Source of the DNA: Cellulomonas humilata
GTDB taxonomy: Bacteria; Actinomycetota; Actinomycetes; Actinomycetales; Cellulomonadaceae
Assembly (NCBI RefSeq): GCF_013359775.1
Contig: NZ_JABMCI010000065.1
Span: 62,001 to 126,000 of the forward strand
Length of the DNA: 64,000 nucleotides
Direction: 5' to 3'
The notes beneath the pieces are model-generated. The model did no database searches, had not been told where the DNA came from, and was given only the letters and a program-made list of their open reading frames with translations. Of this stretch, positions 8,310-16,698 are shown piece by piece. Position numbers and translations under genes: made by a program. Position 1 is the first letter of the stretch, and every line of letters starts with the position of its first letter.

Positions 8310-9668
8310 GTGGACGCCGCCACCGCGCACGCCTGGGCCGCGCTCGGCGGCCGACCTGACCTCGCCGGGCACGTCGCGTTCGTCGGCACGCCCGGGCTGG
8401 GCTCCGCACTTCCCGTGCGCGGGCTCGCACGCGCGACCGTGGGTGTCTGCTCGCTCGCCGCGGCCGAGCTCGGTCGCCTGCGCAACGGCGGCGGGCTGCC
8501 TGCCGTGCGGGTCGACGAGGGTGCGGTGGCGGTCGCGTTCACCAGCGAGCGCCACCTGCGGGTCGACGGCCGGCCGATCCCCCTGTTCGCACCGCTGTCC
8601 GGGTTCTGGCCGGCCGCCGACGGGTGGGTCCGCACGCACGCCAACTACCCGCACCACCGTGCCCGCCTGCTGGCCGCGCTGGGGATCCCCGACTCCGGTC
8701 GCGACGACGACGTGCTCGCCCGCAGGTTGGCCGGCGTGCTGGCAGAGCTCCCCGCGCTCGACGTGCAGGAACGCGCCTGTGCCGCCGGTGGCCTCGCCGT
8801 GGCGGTCGCCCCGCCGCACCCGAGCGACGAACCGCTGATCGAGACGCAGGCCCTGGACAACACCGGCGCGCGCCCGCTGCGACCCAGCACGCTGCCGGCG
8901 GACGGCGTGCGGGTCCTCGACCTGACGCGGGTGCTCGCCGGACCGGTCGCCACCCGCACGCTCGGCCTGCTCGGTGCCGACGTCCTGCGCGTCGACGCCC
9001 CCTGGCTGCGGGAGGACGACGGGACCCACATCGACACGGGGTTCGGCAAGCGCTCCACCCGCCTCGCGCTCGAGGACCCCGCCGATCGCGCGACGTTCGA
9101 GGAGCTCCTGCGCGCCGCGGACGTGCTCGTCCTCGGCTACCGCCCCGGAGCTCTGGACCGGTACGGCCTCGACGACGACACGCTGCGCGAGCGCCGGCCG
9201 GACCTCGTCGTCGCCCGGCTCAGCGCTTGGGGGTGGCACGGCCCGTGTGCGGACCGGCGGGGTTTCGACAGCCTGGTGCAGGCCGGCACCGGCATCGCGG
9301 TCGTCGAGCAGGGCGACGACGGCCGACCGGGCACCCTGCCGGCCCAGGCCCTCGACCACGGCACCGGCTACCTGCTCGCCGCGGCCCTCCTGCGCGCGCT
9401 GACCGAGCGCTCGCGCACGGGCGCGGCACGTCACGTCCGCCTGTCGCTCGCGGGGACGGCGGGGTGGCTGCTGGGCGGCGGCATCGGCTCCGTCGCGGGA
9501 GACGCAGCACCGGCCGAGGAGCCCGACCGCTGGCTGGTCGACTCGGACTCGCCGTACGGGCGTCTCCGGCACGCGCGCTCGCCCGTGGCCGTCGCGGGCG
9601 TCCCCACGAGCTGGGACCGCTCCCCGAGCCGCTGGGGCACCGACGCCCCCCGGTGGGCCACGAGCTGA
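8310..9668 (+). CDS. CaiB/BaiF (family III) CoA-transferase-like protein
   Basis: 452 residues. The family III opening motif RVLDLTRVLAGPVATRTLGLLGADVLRVDAP, normally within the first 15-40 residues, lies at 201-230. Residues 100-125 (FWPAADGWVRTHANYPHHRARLLAALG) instead resemble the second-domain DGW...LxxALG segment that usually follows far downstream. The order therefore looks rearranged compared with a standard FRC/CaiB chain. The end (SPYGRLRHARSPV...GVPTSWD..PSRWGTDAPRW) is the usual family C-terminus. Family members move CoA between carboxylic acids; donor and acceptor are unknown here. GTG 8310 lies one base after the channel gene's stop. Confidence 0.82.
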   Translation: MDAATAHAWAALGGRPDLAGHVAFVGTPGLGSALPVRGLARATVGVCSLAAAELGRLRNGGGLPAVRVDEGAVAVAFTSERHLRVDGRPIPLFAPLSGFWPAADGWVRTHANYPHHRARLLAALGIPDSGRDDDVLARRLAGVLAELPALDVQERACAAGGLAVAVAPPHPSDEPLIETQALDNTGARPLRPSTLPADGVRVLDLTRVLAGPVATRTLGLLGADVLRVDAPWLREDDGTHIDTGFGKRSTRLALEDPADRATFEELLRAADVLVLGYRPGALDRYGLDDDTLRERRPDLVVARLSAWGWHGPCADRRGFDSLVQAGTGIAVVEQGDDGRPGTLPAQALDHGTGYLLAAALLRALTERSRTGAARHVRLSLAGTAGWLLGGGIGSVAGDAAPAEEPDRWLVDSDSPYGRLRHARSPVAVAGVPTSWDRSPSRWGTDAPRWATS

Positions 9669-9740
9669 GGGTGGCGCCGGAGCTCCGTCGCAGAGGATGC
9701 TCGGCGGTATCTGGACCACGGCTCGCGACTCTTCTCACCA

Positions 9741-9786
9741 GGGACGACGCCGTCCCGTCGGGGTGAGCGGGCACCGCACGGTGCCC
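9741..9786. repeat. two adjacent perfect inverted repeats before the membrane hydrolase gene
   Basis: GGGACG/CGTCCC at 9741-9746 and 9751-9756 (spacer ACGC), then GGGCACCG/CGGTGCCC at 9769-9776 and 9779-9786 (spacer CA), ending a few bases before the ribosome-binding site of the gene at 9803. They may be a terminator for the preceding gene, RNA hairpins in the leader, or operator sites. The remainder of the 134-base gap (9669-9802) shows no recognisable promoter. Confidence 0.5.
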
Positions 9787-9802
9787 ACGGCTGGAGGCAG
9801 CG

Positions 9803-12334
9803 ATGGCGCTCGACGTGGGATCCGCCGGCCTGGTGCCGGATCCGGTGGCGCTCGACGGGCTGACCGAGATCCGCGTGCACGGCGTCGGGGGGACCAGCCC
9901 CGAGTCCCTGCTCGGAGACCTCGCCCCCACCCGGGTGGCCGGTGACCGGGTGGCGGGCTTCTTCCGCACGCGCGACGCCCACGGTCGGCACCGCGAGGCG
10001 TACTCGTGGGGCGGCCTGACCTCCCGCAGCCGCACGCGCGCGCTCTGGGCGCTCCTGCTGCCGTCGATGTTCGCGAACATGGCGGGGTGGATGGCCCGGC
10101 GCTGGGTCATGTCCGGCGACCAGGAGGTCGACGAGCCCGCCACGATCTGGGTGTTCCGCTGGTTCGCGCGGCTCGCCGCCCTGGCGCTCACGCTGAGCAC
10201 GGCCGTGATGGTCACCATGCTGCTCACCGACATCGTCGCGTACCAGTGCGGTGGGTCGCCGCAGTGCCGCCGCGACGCGTGGTGGACGGCCACGGTCGAC
10301 CGCTGGCTGCCCGTCGACCAGCCGGGGGTACGCATCCTCGTCGGCGCCGGCGCCGCCACCCTCGTCGCCCTCCTGTTCGCCCTGCTCGCCCGCCACACCC
10401 GGTCGGCGTACGAACGGGTCGAGCCGCCGACCCCGATCGGCGCCGACCAGGGCACGCTCGGCACGCCCGGGGTCGACACCGCCACCGAACCGTCGCGCCG
10501 GTGCGCCGCCGCCCAGGAGGGCGGGCTGCGCCACCCCGAGTTCTGGTCCGGGCTCCGGTGGCACGTCTTCCTGTCCCGGCTCCACCTCGCCGCGTGCCTG
10601 GGCGTGGTCGGCCTCCTGCTCGGCTGGTCGGCGTCCGCGCTGGGCGCCGGGTCGGACGCCGGCTCGCTCGGGCAGGCCGCGACGATCGCCGCCGGGGTCG
10701 GCATCCTCGCGGTGATGGGGCTGCTGGCGTTCGACGACGCCCACCCGGCCCTCGCCACGGCCGTCCTCGTCCTGACGCTCGGAGCCCTCGTGCTCGCCGG
10801 GGTCGCCGCGCTCTCGCTCCCCCACGTCGCCGGGCCGGCCGGCGTGCTGCCGGGCGCCCGTCCCGCGGTGAACCTGGTGTGGGGGGCCAGCCTGTTCCTG
10901 CTGCTCCCGCTGGCCGGGCAGCAGGTCGGCGCGTGGATCTTCCGGCTGGTCAAGGCGCGCGAGCTGCGCGCCCAGCAGCAGACGATTCCTCGGCTCAGCC
11001 TGTTCCCCTGGGCCGCCCCGTTCGTGATGAACACCGTCGCGCTCATGGTGGCCAACACCGTGCTGCTGTCCCTCATGGTCTACGTCGGACGGGTGCTCGG
11101 GACCGTGACCTGGGGGTTCGGACCGACGCCCGGTGTCACCGCCGACCCGGGGGCCATCTACATCCCCGAGGCCGTGGGCTCGTTAGCGTCCATGCTGTCG
11201 CTGGGGCTGATCACGCTGTTCTTCCTGTTCGGGGTCGGCTTCTGGGTGGCCCTCGGCCGCAGCCGCGCGCGCAGGGCGCCGGCGGTCGAGGCGAAGCTGC
11301 GTGCGCAGTACGACCTGGCGGGCGTCCCCGCGGTGCGCGCCGACGCCGAAGCGCGCACCGAGGCGGGCTGGTGGCGGTCCGCCTTCGACCCGCCGATGTT
11401 CGGCGCGACCGGCCGGGAGCGGGCGGGCCGGCCGTCGCGCTGGGTGAGCAAGGTCGCGATGATGCAGTTCGTCGGCGACCACTCGCGTGCCGTGGCCATC
11501 CCGCTCGTCGTGCTCACGCTCGGCGGCGTGGTCGGGCTGGTCGTCTTCCTCAGCTGGGTCTGGCTGCTCGACGACGGGACGCCGATGTTCCTGGTCGACG
11601 TCGGCACCACCGTCGCCGTCGCCTTCCCGCCGCTGTACGTGCTGATCCTGGCCAGCGCCTGGCGCAACGAGCGGTGGCGCCGCGTCCTCGGCTCGCTGTT
11701 CGACGTCGGGAGCTTCTTCCCGCGGGCCTTCCACCCGTTCGCCCCGCCGGCCTATGCCGAGCGGGCGGTCCCCGAGCTGACCCGACGGATCTGGCGCCTG
11801 CACGACAACGGCGGCCGCGTGGTGCTCACCGCGCACTCCCAGGGCAGCGTCATCGCCGCCGCGGTGGTCGGACGACGGTCACCGGTGCGCGCCGGCACCG
11901 AGCCCACCCTCGGCGTGGTCACCCTCGGGTCACCGCTGGGCAAGCTGTACCGGTGGGCGTTCCCGGCCCTGTTCAGCGACGGCTTCCTCGCGGGGATCGC
12001 CGACGGTCCGGCCGGGATCGGCCCGGTGCTCTGGCAGAACGTGTACTACGCGACCGACTACATCGGGGGTGCGGTCCGCACCGGCGACTCGACCATCCAG
12101 CCCGGCGTCGACCTCGAGCTGGTCGACCCGCCCAGCCACCGCTACGTCGTCGACCAGCCCCTGCCGCGGGTGCTCAGCCACACGGGCTACTGGCACGACG
12201 GCGCGTTCTGGGACCAGGTCGACACCATGTGCGACCGCACGCTCGCGGCGGATCCTCCCCGCGAGACCGTCAACGGCTCGACGCACGAGGACACGATCGC
12301 GCCCGACCCGAGGACCCCGGTGAACTACCTCTAG
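9803..12334 (+). CDS. large polytopic membrane protein with serine-hydrolase motif
   Basis: 843 residues. The N-terminus reads LTEIRVHGVGGTSPESLL, like a hydrolase oxyanion/HG motif. The chain then has about ten hydrophobic segments, including near 78-95, 117-142, 175-195, 255-300, 310-345 and 410-490, plus a pair near 565-620. The C-terminal soluble part contains VVLTAHSQGSVIAA, a GxSxG-like nucleophile elbow with Ser679 (Ala replaces the first Gly), followed by VTLGSPLGKLYRW, as in lipases. An integral-membrane lipase or esterase is likely; substrate unknown. ATG 9803 has GGAGG about 5-6 bases upstream. It converges on the DUF6421-like gene with a 10-base gap. Confidence 0.75.
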   Translation: MALDVGSAGLVPDPVALDGLTEIRVHGVGGTSPESLLGDLAPTRVAGDRVAGFFRTRDAHGRHREAYSWGGLTSRSRTRALWALLLPSMFANMAGWMARRWVMSGDQEVDEPATIWVFRWFARLAALALTLSTAVMVTMLLTDIVAYQCGGSPQCRRDAWWTATVDRWLPVDQPGVRILVGAGAATLVALLFALLARHTRSAYERVEPPTPIGADQGTLGTPGVDTATEPSRRCAAAQEGGLRHPEFWSGLRWHVFLSRLHLAACLGVVGLLLGWSASALGAGSDAGSLGQAATIAAGVGILAVMGLLAFDDAHPALATAVLVLTLGALVLAGVAALSLPHVAGPAGVLPGARPAVNLVWGASLFLLLPLAGQQVGAWIFRLVKARELRAQQQTIPRLSLFPWAAPFVMNTVALMVANTVLLSLMVYVGRVLGTVTWGFGPTPGVTADPGAIYIPEAVGSLASMLSLGLITLFFLFGVGFWVALGRSRARRAPAVEAKLRAQYDLAGVPAVRADAEARTEAGWWRSAFDPPMFGATGRERAGRPSRWVSKVAMMQFVGDHSRAVAIPLVVLTLGGVVGLVVFLSWVWLLDDGTPMFLVDVGTTVAVAFPPLYVLILASAWRNERWRRVLGSLFDVGSFFPRAFHPFAPPAYAERAVPELTRRIWRLHDNGGRVVLTAHSQGSVIAAAVVGRRSPVRAGTEPTLGVVTLGSPLGKLYRWAFPALFSDGFLAGIADGPAGIGPVLWQNVYYATDYIGGAVRTGDSTIQPGVDLELVDPPSHRYVVDQPLPRVLSHTGYWHDGAFWDQVDTMCDRTLAADPPRETVNGSTHEDTIAPDPRTPVNYL

Positions 12335-12354
12335 CACCCGCCGCTCAGGCGGTG
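12335..12354. terminator. small hairpin between convergent genes
   Basis: CACC-GCC and GGC-GGTG arms (7 bp with one bulged C at 12339) around the loop GCTCA, spanning the stop of the DUF6421-like gene and the 10-base gap. It could act in both directions. There is no T-tract, so it is weak as an intrinsic terminator. Confidence 0.3.
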
Positions 12355-14186
12355 ATCCCCCTGGTCGAGGCCACGACGTCACCGATCTTGCGGGAGAGCG
12401 CCTCGTAGAACATCGACAGGGGGAACTCGTCGTCGAGCACGGCGTCGGTGAACCCCTTGGGCGGACCGTCCAGCGGCAGGTCGCCGCGCGCCCACGCCGA
12501 GGCCGGATGCGGGGTCACGGTGCCGGACACCAGCGCGTAGGCGGCGAGCCAGTGCGCGGTCTTCGGCCGGTCGATCGAGCGCCAGTACAGCTGCTCGATC
12601 TGCTCGGCCAGCGCGATGACGGCCGCGGGCACCTGCGGCCAGTCGATGGTCAGCCGGGAGTCGGTCCAGTGCAGCACGTGGTGCTGGTGCAGCCAGGCGA
12701 ACAGCAGCTGGCCGCCCAGCCCGTCGTAGTTGCGCACCCTCGAACCGGTCACCGGGAACCGGAACAGCCGGTCGAACAGGATCGCGTACTGCACGTACCG
12801 CGCGTGCGGGACGCCCTCGCCCTCGAGCCGGACCGCGGCCCGGAAGGCCGTCAGGTCGCAGCGCAGCTCCTCCAGCGAGTAGAGGAAGTACGGCATCCGC
12901 TGCTTGATCATGAACGGGTCGAACGGCAGGTCGCCGCGCATGTGCGTGCGGTCGTGCACCAGGTCCCAGAGGATGAACGTCTCCTCGGCGAGCCGCTGGT
13001 CGTCCAGCAGGCGGGCCGCGTCCGGCGGGAGCGCGAGGCGCGTCGTCTCGGCCGCGGCACGGACCACCCGCCGGAACCGGGCGGCCTCGCGGTCGGCGAA
13101 GATCGCGCCCCAGGTGAACGTCGGTACCTCGCGGACGGCGACGGTCTCCGGGAACAGCACCGCCGAGTTGGTGTCGTAGCCAGGCGTGAAGTCGAGGAAC
13201 GTGACGGGGACGAAGAGCGCGTTGCTGAACTGCTCGGCCTCGAGCCGCGCGACCAGCTCCGGCCACCGCACCTGGAGCAGCACCGCCTCGACGCGCCGGT
13301 CGGTGCTGCCGTTCTGGGTGTACATGGGGAAGAGCACCAGGTGCGGCAGCCCGTCCACCCGCTGCTCCTGGGGGTGGAACGCGACCAGCGAGTCGAGGAA
13401 GTCCGGCACCCCGAAGCCCGCGTCGGCCCAGCGGGTGAGGTCCTTGCCGACCGCCGTCAGGTAGTCCTCGTCGTGCGGCAGCTCTGCCGCGAGGTCGTGC
13501 AGCGCTACGCCGACGGCGTGCACGAGCTCGCGGGCGCGGGCGTGCAGGGCCGCGTCCGGGATGGAGCCGTCCTTGACCTGCGCAGCCTGGAGCTCGGAGA
13601 CGTCCTGCTTGAGACGGGTCCACGCGGGGTGCGTCACGAGGTCGGACCGGCGTCCGGCCTCCTCCTCGGGGGCGGACGGGCGCGCGGCCCACACCGCCGC
13701 GTTGAGCAGGACCTCGGGCGACGGGTCGACGCCGAGCACGAGGAACGCGCCGGCAGCGTCGCGGTTCCCCGCCGCGACGACGGCGCCCAGCGCCTGGCTC
13801 CCGGTCGCCGACCGCAGCACCGGCATGGCGGGCGCGGCGAGCTCGAGCGTGGCCCGCACGGGCAGCTCGACGTCGCTGGTCCAGGCCAGGAGGTCGTCCG
13901 CGGTGAGGTCGGCCGGCACGAGCCCGGTCGGCTCCGCGGCTGCCGCGTCGCGCACGACGACGCCGCGGGATGCCAGGAGATCGACGACCGCCGGCGTCTC
14001 GGTACCGGATGCCAGGACGACGAGGCCCGCGTCGCCGGACGCGCCCACCGTCACGGTCCCCGGGAGCACCAGCACCACGTCCGGACCGTCGTCGGCGCCG
14101 ACGAACGTCAGCCCGTGGCGCTCGAGGTGGGTGCGGTGCGGGGCCGGGAGGTCTCCGGTCGCGTGGACGGTCGGGAACAGCCTCAT
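12345..14186 (-). CDS. DUF6421-family protein (function unknown)
   Basis: 613 residues, soluble, without signal peptide or membrane segment. I recognise it as the actinobacterial DUF6421-type protein from the conserved core LVHDRTHMRGDLPFDPFMIKQRMPYFLYSLEELRCD. Within that core, H411-D-R-T-H415 followed 23 residues later by E439-E440-L-R-C-D444 resembles a zinc-metallopeptidase metal site (HxxxH plus downstream glutamate) with Asp in place of the usual catalytic Glu; this is my reading, not an established fact. The first 180 residues are less conserved-looking, alternating alpha/beta. ATG 14186 has a GGTGAG element about 8 bases upstream. It is separated by 78 bases from the methyltransferase end and may be independently transcribed from the 14.2 kb region. 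Confidence 0.7.
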   Translation of the reverse strand: MRLFPTVHATGDLPAPHRTHLERHGLTFVGADDGPDVVLVLPGTVTVGASGDAGLVVLASGTETPAVVDLLASRGVVVRDAAAAEPTGLVPADLTADDLLAWTSDVELPVRATLELAAPAMPVLRSATGSQALGAVVAAGNRDAAGAFLVLGVDPSPEVLLNAAVWAARPSAPEEEAGRRSDLVTHPAWTRLKQDVSELQAAQVKDGSIPDAALHARARELVHAVGVALHDLAAELPHDEDYLTAVGKDLTRWADAGFGVPDFLDSLVAFHPQEQRVDGLPHLVLFPMYTQNGSTDRRVEAVLLQVRWPELVARLEAEQFSNALFVPVTFLDFTPGYDTNSAVLFPETVAVREVPTFTWGAIFADREAARFRRVVRAAAETTRLALPPDAARLLDDQRLAEETFILWDLVHDRTHMRGDLPFDPFMIKQRMPYFLYSLEELRCDLTAFRAAVRLEGEGVPHARYVQYAILFDRLFRFPVTGSRVRNYDGLGGQLLFAWLHQHHVLHWTDSRLTIDWPQVPAAVIALAEQIEQLYWRSIDRPKTAHWLAAYALVSGTVTPHPASAWARGDLPLDGPPKGFTDAVLDDEFPLSMFYEALSRKIGDVVASTRGITA

Positions 14187-14264
14187 GCGTCATCTCACCA
14201 TTCGGACGGCAGCGTTACTGCACGGTACGTTCCGCGCGCCACGCGGTCAACGACCTGCCGCCGG

Positions 14265-14948
14265 TCACTGCCCCTCGACGGGCCGCCGCGCGACCACCAG
14301 GTGGTGCGGGTGCACCCTGCGGGCGTCCAGTCGCCGCAGCTCCACGTCGAGCCCGAGCCGGGTCAGCCACTCCGCCATGGTCCGCGGGTCCACGAAGTCG
14401 AACGACGAGCCCTCCGTGATCCGCAGGAGCTTGACCGACACCGTTTCCTGGAACGTGTTCCAGCGGACCTTCCACGCCGGCTGCGTCCCCATCTCCTTGA
14501 CCACCACGCGGCCGCCGGGGGCCAGCGCCTGGACGGCCTCGGTCAGCAACGCCCGCTGCTGGTCCGCACCGAGGAGGTAGAGGACGTCGACGAACACGAC
14601 CGCGTCCCACGGGCCCGCCGGCACCGCACCGTCGGGTGCGCGAGCGAACGCGAGCCGCGGGACCCCGCGCGCCGCGGCCGTGGCGACGTCGATCTTGTCG
14701 GCGTCGATGTCCACGCCGAGCATGTCCCGGCCCGGAGCCGAGAGCGCCGCGTACGCGCTGAACAGGCCGTGCCCGCACCCGATCTCGAGCACGCGCCCCG
14801 TAGCCGGCAGCGCCTGCGCGACCGGCGGGAACGGGGCGCTGAACCAGCGGACGCGCACGTGGAGGCGGTCCCCGCCGGAGGCGGACCGGTACAGGGCGAG
14901 CGCGCGGCGGCCGGCGGCGTCCGGGCGGCGGCGGGTGCGGGTGGTCAC
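14265..14948 (-). CDS. SAM-dependent class I methyltransferase
   Basis: 227 residues. Motif I VLEIGCGHG at about 53-61, an acidic residue ending strand 2 (GVDIDADKID), motif II-like DAVVFVDVLY and the post-II segment LAPGGRVVVKEMG identify a class I Rossmann methyltransferase. The C-terminal part (DFVDPRTMAEWLTRLGL) is of the SmtA/UbiE-like small-molecule type. The GTG start overlaps the stop of the ChbG-like gene (GTGA, 14945-14948). It is the third gene of GT2-chbG-methyltransferase, so a sugar or lipid-linked glycan is a plausible substrate, by context only. Confidence 0.85.
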   Translation of the reverse strand: MTTRTRRRPDAAGRRALALYRSASGGDRLHVRVRWFSAPFPPVAQALPATGRVLEIGCGHGLFSAYAALSAPGRDMLGVDIDADKIDVATAAARGVPRLAFARAPDGAVPAGPWDAVVFVDVLYLLGADQQRALLTEAVQALAPGGRVVVKEMGTQPAWKVRWNTFQETVSVKLLRITEGSSFDFVDPRTMAEWLTRLGLDVELRRLDARRVHPHHLVVARRPVEGQ

Positions 14949-15790
14949 GCGGCACCGTACCGGTCGAGGTCGGCGAACCCGCCCAGCGTGAAGCCGGCGG
15001 ACGCGATCGACTCCCGCACCTGGGGGTCCACGAGCATCGCGAGCTCGTCGGCCCACCGGTAGCCCCACGTGAACCGGCGCAGGTCCGGGTCGCCCGCGAC
15101 CGCCGGGTGACAGTTGACCTCGAGGGTCGGTGCGCCCCGCCGGGCCGCCTCGGCGAGGGTCCGGCGGAAGCGCACGGTGTCCAGCCGTCCGGCCTCGTCG
15201 AGCCCCGCGTAGTCGGCGGTGGTGGCCCGGCCGGCGGCACGCAGCGTCGAGCGGGAGCGTCGGGCCAGGACGCGGACGCCGAGGCCGACCGGCCCGTGGC
15301 CGTGGCTGCCGGGCGCGCGGACGGCGGGCACGCCGGACGCGGCCGCCAGCTCGGCGACCACGGCGCCGACGGTCGGCCACAGGTGGGTGTGCTGGTGCGT
15401 GTCCACGTGGGTGACCGGGACGCCCGCGCCCAGCACGCGGTCCAGCTGGGCGCCGAGCTCGCGCCGGACGTCGTCCGGGTCGATCCGACCCGCGAGCCCC
15501 CGCAGGACGACCGCGCGGTAGCTCAGCGGGAACGCCCCGCGCCGGTCGACCAGGGTCGGTACCTCCCGCGCGGACAGCAGAGGCGGGTCCTCCCCCACGA
15601 GCGCGAGGTGCGCTCCCAGCTCGAGGGCGGGCAGATCGCGCACCATGGCCACGGCGTCGTCGAACGCCTGCCCGACCGCGAGCAGCGACGTCGCGGTCAC
15701 CACCCCGTCCTCGTGCGCGCGTCGGACTGCGGCGTTGACGCCCCGGGTCAGCCCGAGGTCGTCCGCCGTCACGATCAGCAGCCGCGTCAC
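14945..15790 (-). CDS. ChbG/HpnK (YdjC-like) carbohydrate deacetylase
   Basis: 281 residues, usual family length. N-terminal IVTADDLGLTRGVN carries the metal-binding Asp pair; ELGAHLALVGE and VTHVDTHQHTHLWP supply the metal-binding histidines, and EVNCHPA the conserved late histidine. YdjC-like enzymes are metal-dependent deacetylases of N-acetylated sugars (chitooligosaccharides for ChbG, a hopanoid glycan for HpnK). GTG at 15790 overlaps the glycosyltransferase stop (GTGA). Lying between a polyprenyl-sugar type GT2 and a methyltransferase, it more likely edits a lipid-linked sugar than chitin; that is inference. Confidence 0.88.
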   Translation of the reverse strand: MTRLLIVTADDLGLTRGVNAAVRRAHEDGVVTATSLLAVGQAFDDAVAMVRDLPALELGAHLALVGEDPPLLSAREVPTLVDRRGAFPLSYRAVVLRGLAGRIDPDDVRRELGAQLDRVLGAGVPVTHVDTHQHTHLWPTVGAVVAELAAASGVPAVRAPGSHGHGPVGLGVRVLARRSRSTLRAAGRATTADYAGLDEAGRLDTVRFRRTLAEAARRGAPTLEVNCHPAVAGDPDLRRFTWGYRWADELAMLVDPQVRESIASAGFTLGGFADLDRYGAA

Positions 15791-16638
15791 GACGAGGTCG
15801 GACCCTTCACCGGGACGACACTCTTGAGCTCGCGGCGCAGCCGCACCATCTCGAGCACCATGGCCCGGATGACGCCGAACGACGAGAGCGTGGAGACCCC
15901 GCGCGTCCGCGGGAAGTAGTCGACACCGATCTGGAGCACCTGGAACCCCGCGCGCTGGGCCCGGATCACCAGCTCGGCGTCGATGAACGAGCTCTCGCTC
16001 TTGAGGACGACGTGGTCGAGGACCTGTCGGCGGCAGAGCTTGAAGGCGAAGTTGATGTCCCGCACGCGCGTCCCGAACACGAGCTGCACGAGCCCGTTGT
16101 AGAAGAACGAGTACACCGCCCGCCGCGGACCCTCGCCGGTGCGGTCCAGCCGGTAGGCGCTGACCATGTCGACCTCGTACGTCTCGAGCACTCGCAGCGC
16201 GCGGACCAGCTCGGTCATCTCGAACGGCAGGTCGGCGTCGGTGTAGAGCACCACGTCACCGGTCGCTGCCGCGAAGCCGCTCTTCAGGGAGCCCCCGAGC
16301 TTCCGGTTCCGGGCATGGTGCACCACGCGCACGTGGTCGTCGGCGGCGGCCATCGCGTCCGCGATCGCGGGTGTGCCGTCGGTGGACGCGTCGTCGACGA
16401 CGATGAGCTCGTAGTCGAGGATCTGTCCGGACTCCACGAGCTCCAGGCACACGCCCCGCGCCGCGCTCACGGCACGCTGGATGTACTGCTCCTCGTTCCA
16501 CATGGGGAAGAAGATCGAGAGCTTCTTGAACGGCTGTCGTCCCGAGGATGCTGCGGGCACGGGGTCGGCACCGGCCTTTCGTCGAAGGAAGTGACGGCGC
16601 GGACCATGGTCTCGGGCCTCGGCGTCCGCGTGGAGCAT
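15787..16638 (-). CDS. family 2 glycosyltransferase (polyprenyl-phosphate sugar synthase type)
   Basis: 283 residues. GT-A core with LSIFFPMWNEEQYI (strand 1), IVVDDASTDGT (nucleotide binding), GGSLKSGFAAATGD and LYTDADLPFE (DxD metal site). The arrangement resembles DPM1/GtrB-type enzymes that charge polyprenyl phosphate from a nucleotide sugar. No C-terminal membrane pair is evident, as in the soluble DPM1 type. ATG 16638 is a doubtful start: it sits inside TATGCT, itself a good -10 hexamer, and has no Shine-Dalgarno. The conserved domain begins near residue 38, so a later GTG start would not harm the enzyme. First gene of GT2-chbG-methyltransferase; divergent from the DMT gene. Confidence 0.88.
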   Translation of the reverse strand: MLHADAEARDHGPRRHFLRRKAGADPVPAASSGRQPFKKLSIFFPMWNEEQYIQRAVSAARGVCLELVESGQILDYELIVVDDASTDGTPAIADAMAAADDHVRVVHHARNRKLGGSLKSGFAAATGDVVLYTDADLPFEMTELVRALRVLETYEVDMVSAYRLDRTGEGPRRAVYSFFYNGLVQLVFGTRVRDINFAFKLCRRQVLDHVVLKSESSFIDAELVIRAQRAGFQVLQIGVDYFPRTRGVSTLSSFGVIRAMVLEMVRLRRELKSVVPVKGPTSS

Positions 16639-16698
16639 AGGGTTTCCCGGGCGAGCCCGGAGCGAGTTCCGCACCCGGCTGGACGACGAAGGGCGATC

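Noticed and set aside
10006-12408. Open frame of about 800 codons overlapping the membrane hydrolase
   Set aside because: Arg/Pro-rich shadow frame on the same strand; the other frame has clear membrane helices and HSQG.
15241-15480. Possible tandem repeats or mobile-element remnants in GC-rich stretches
   Set aside because: Codon-periodic GC richness inside an intact ChbG gene; no direct or terminal inverted repeats, no transposase.
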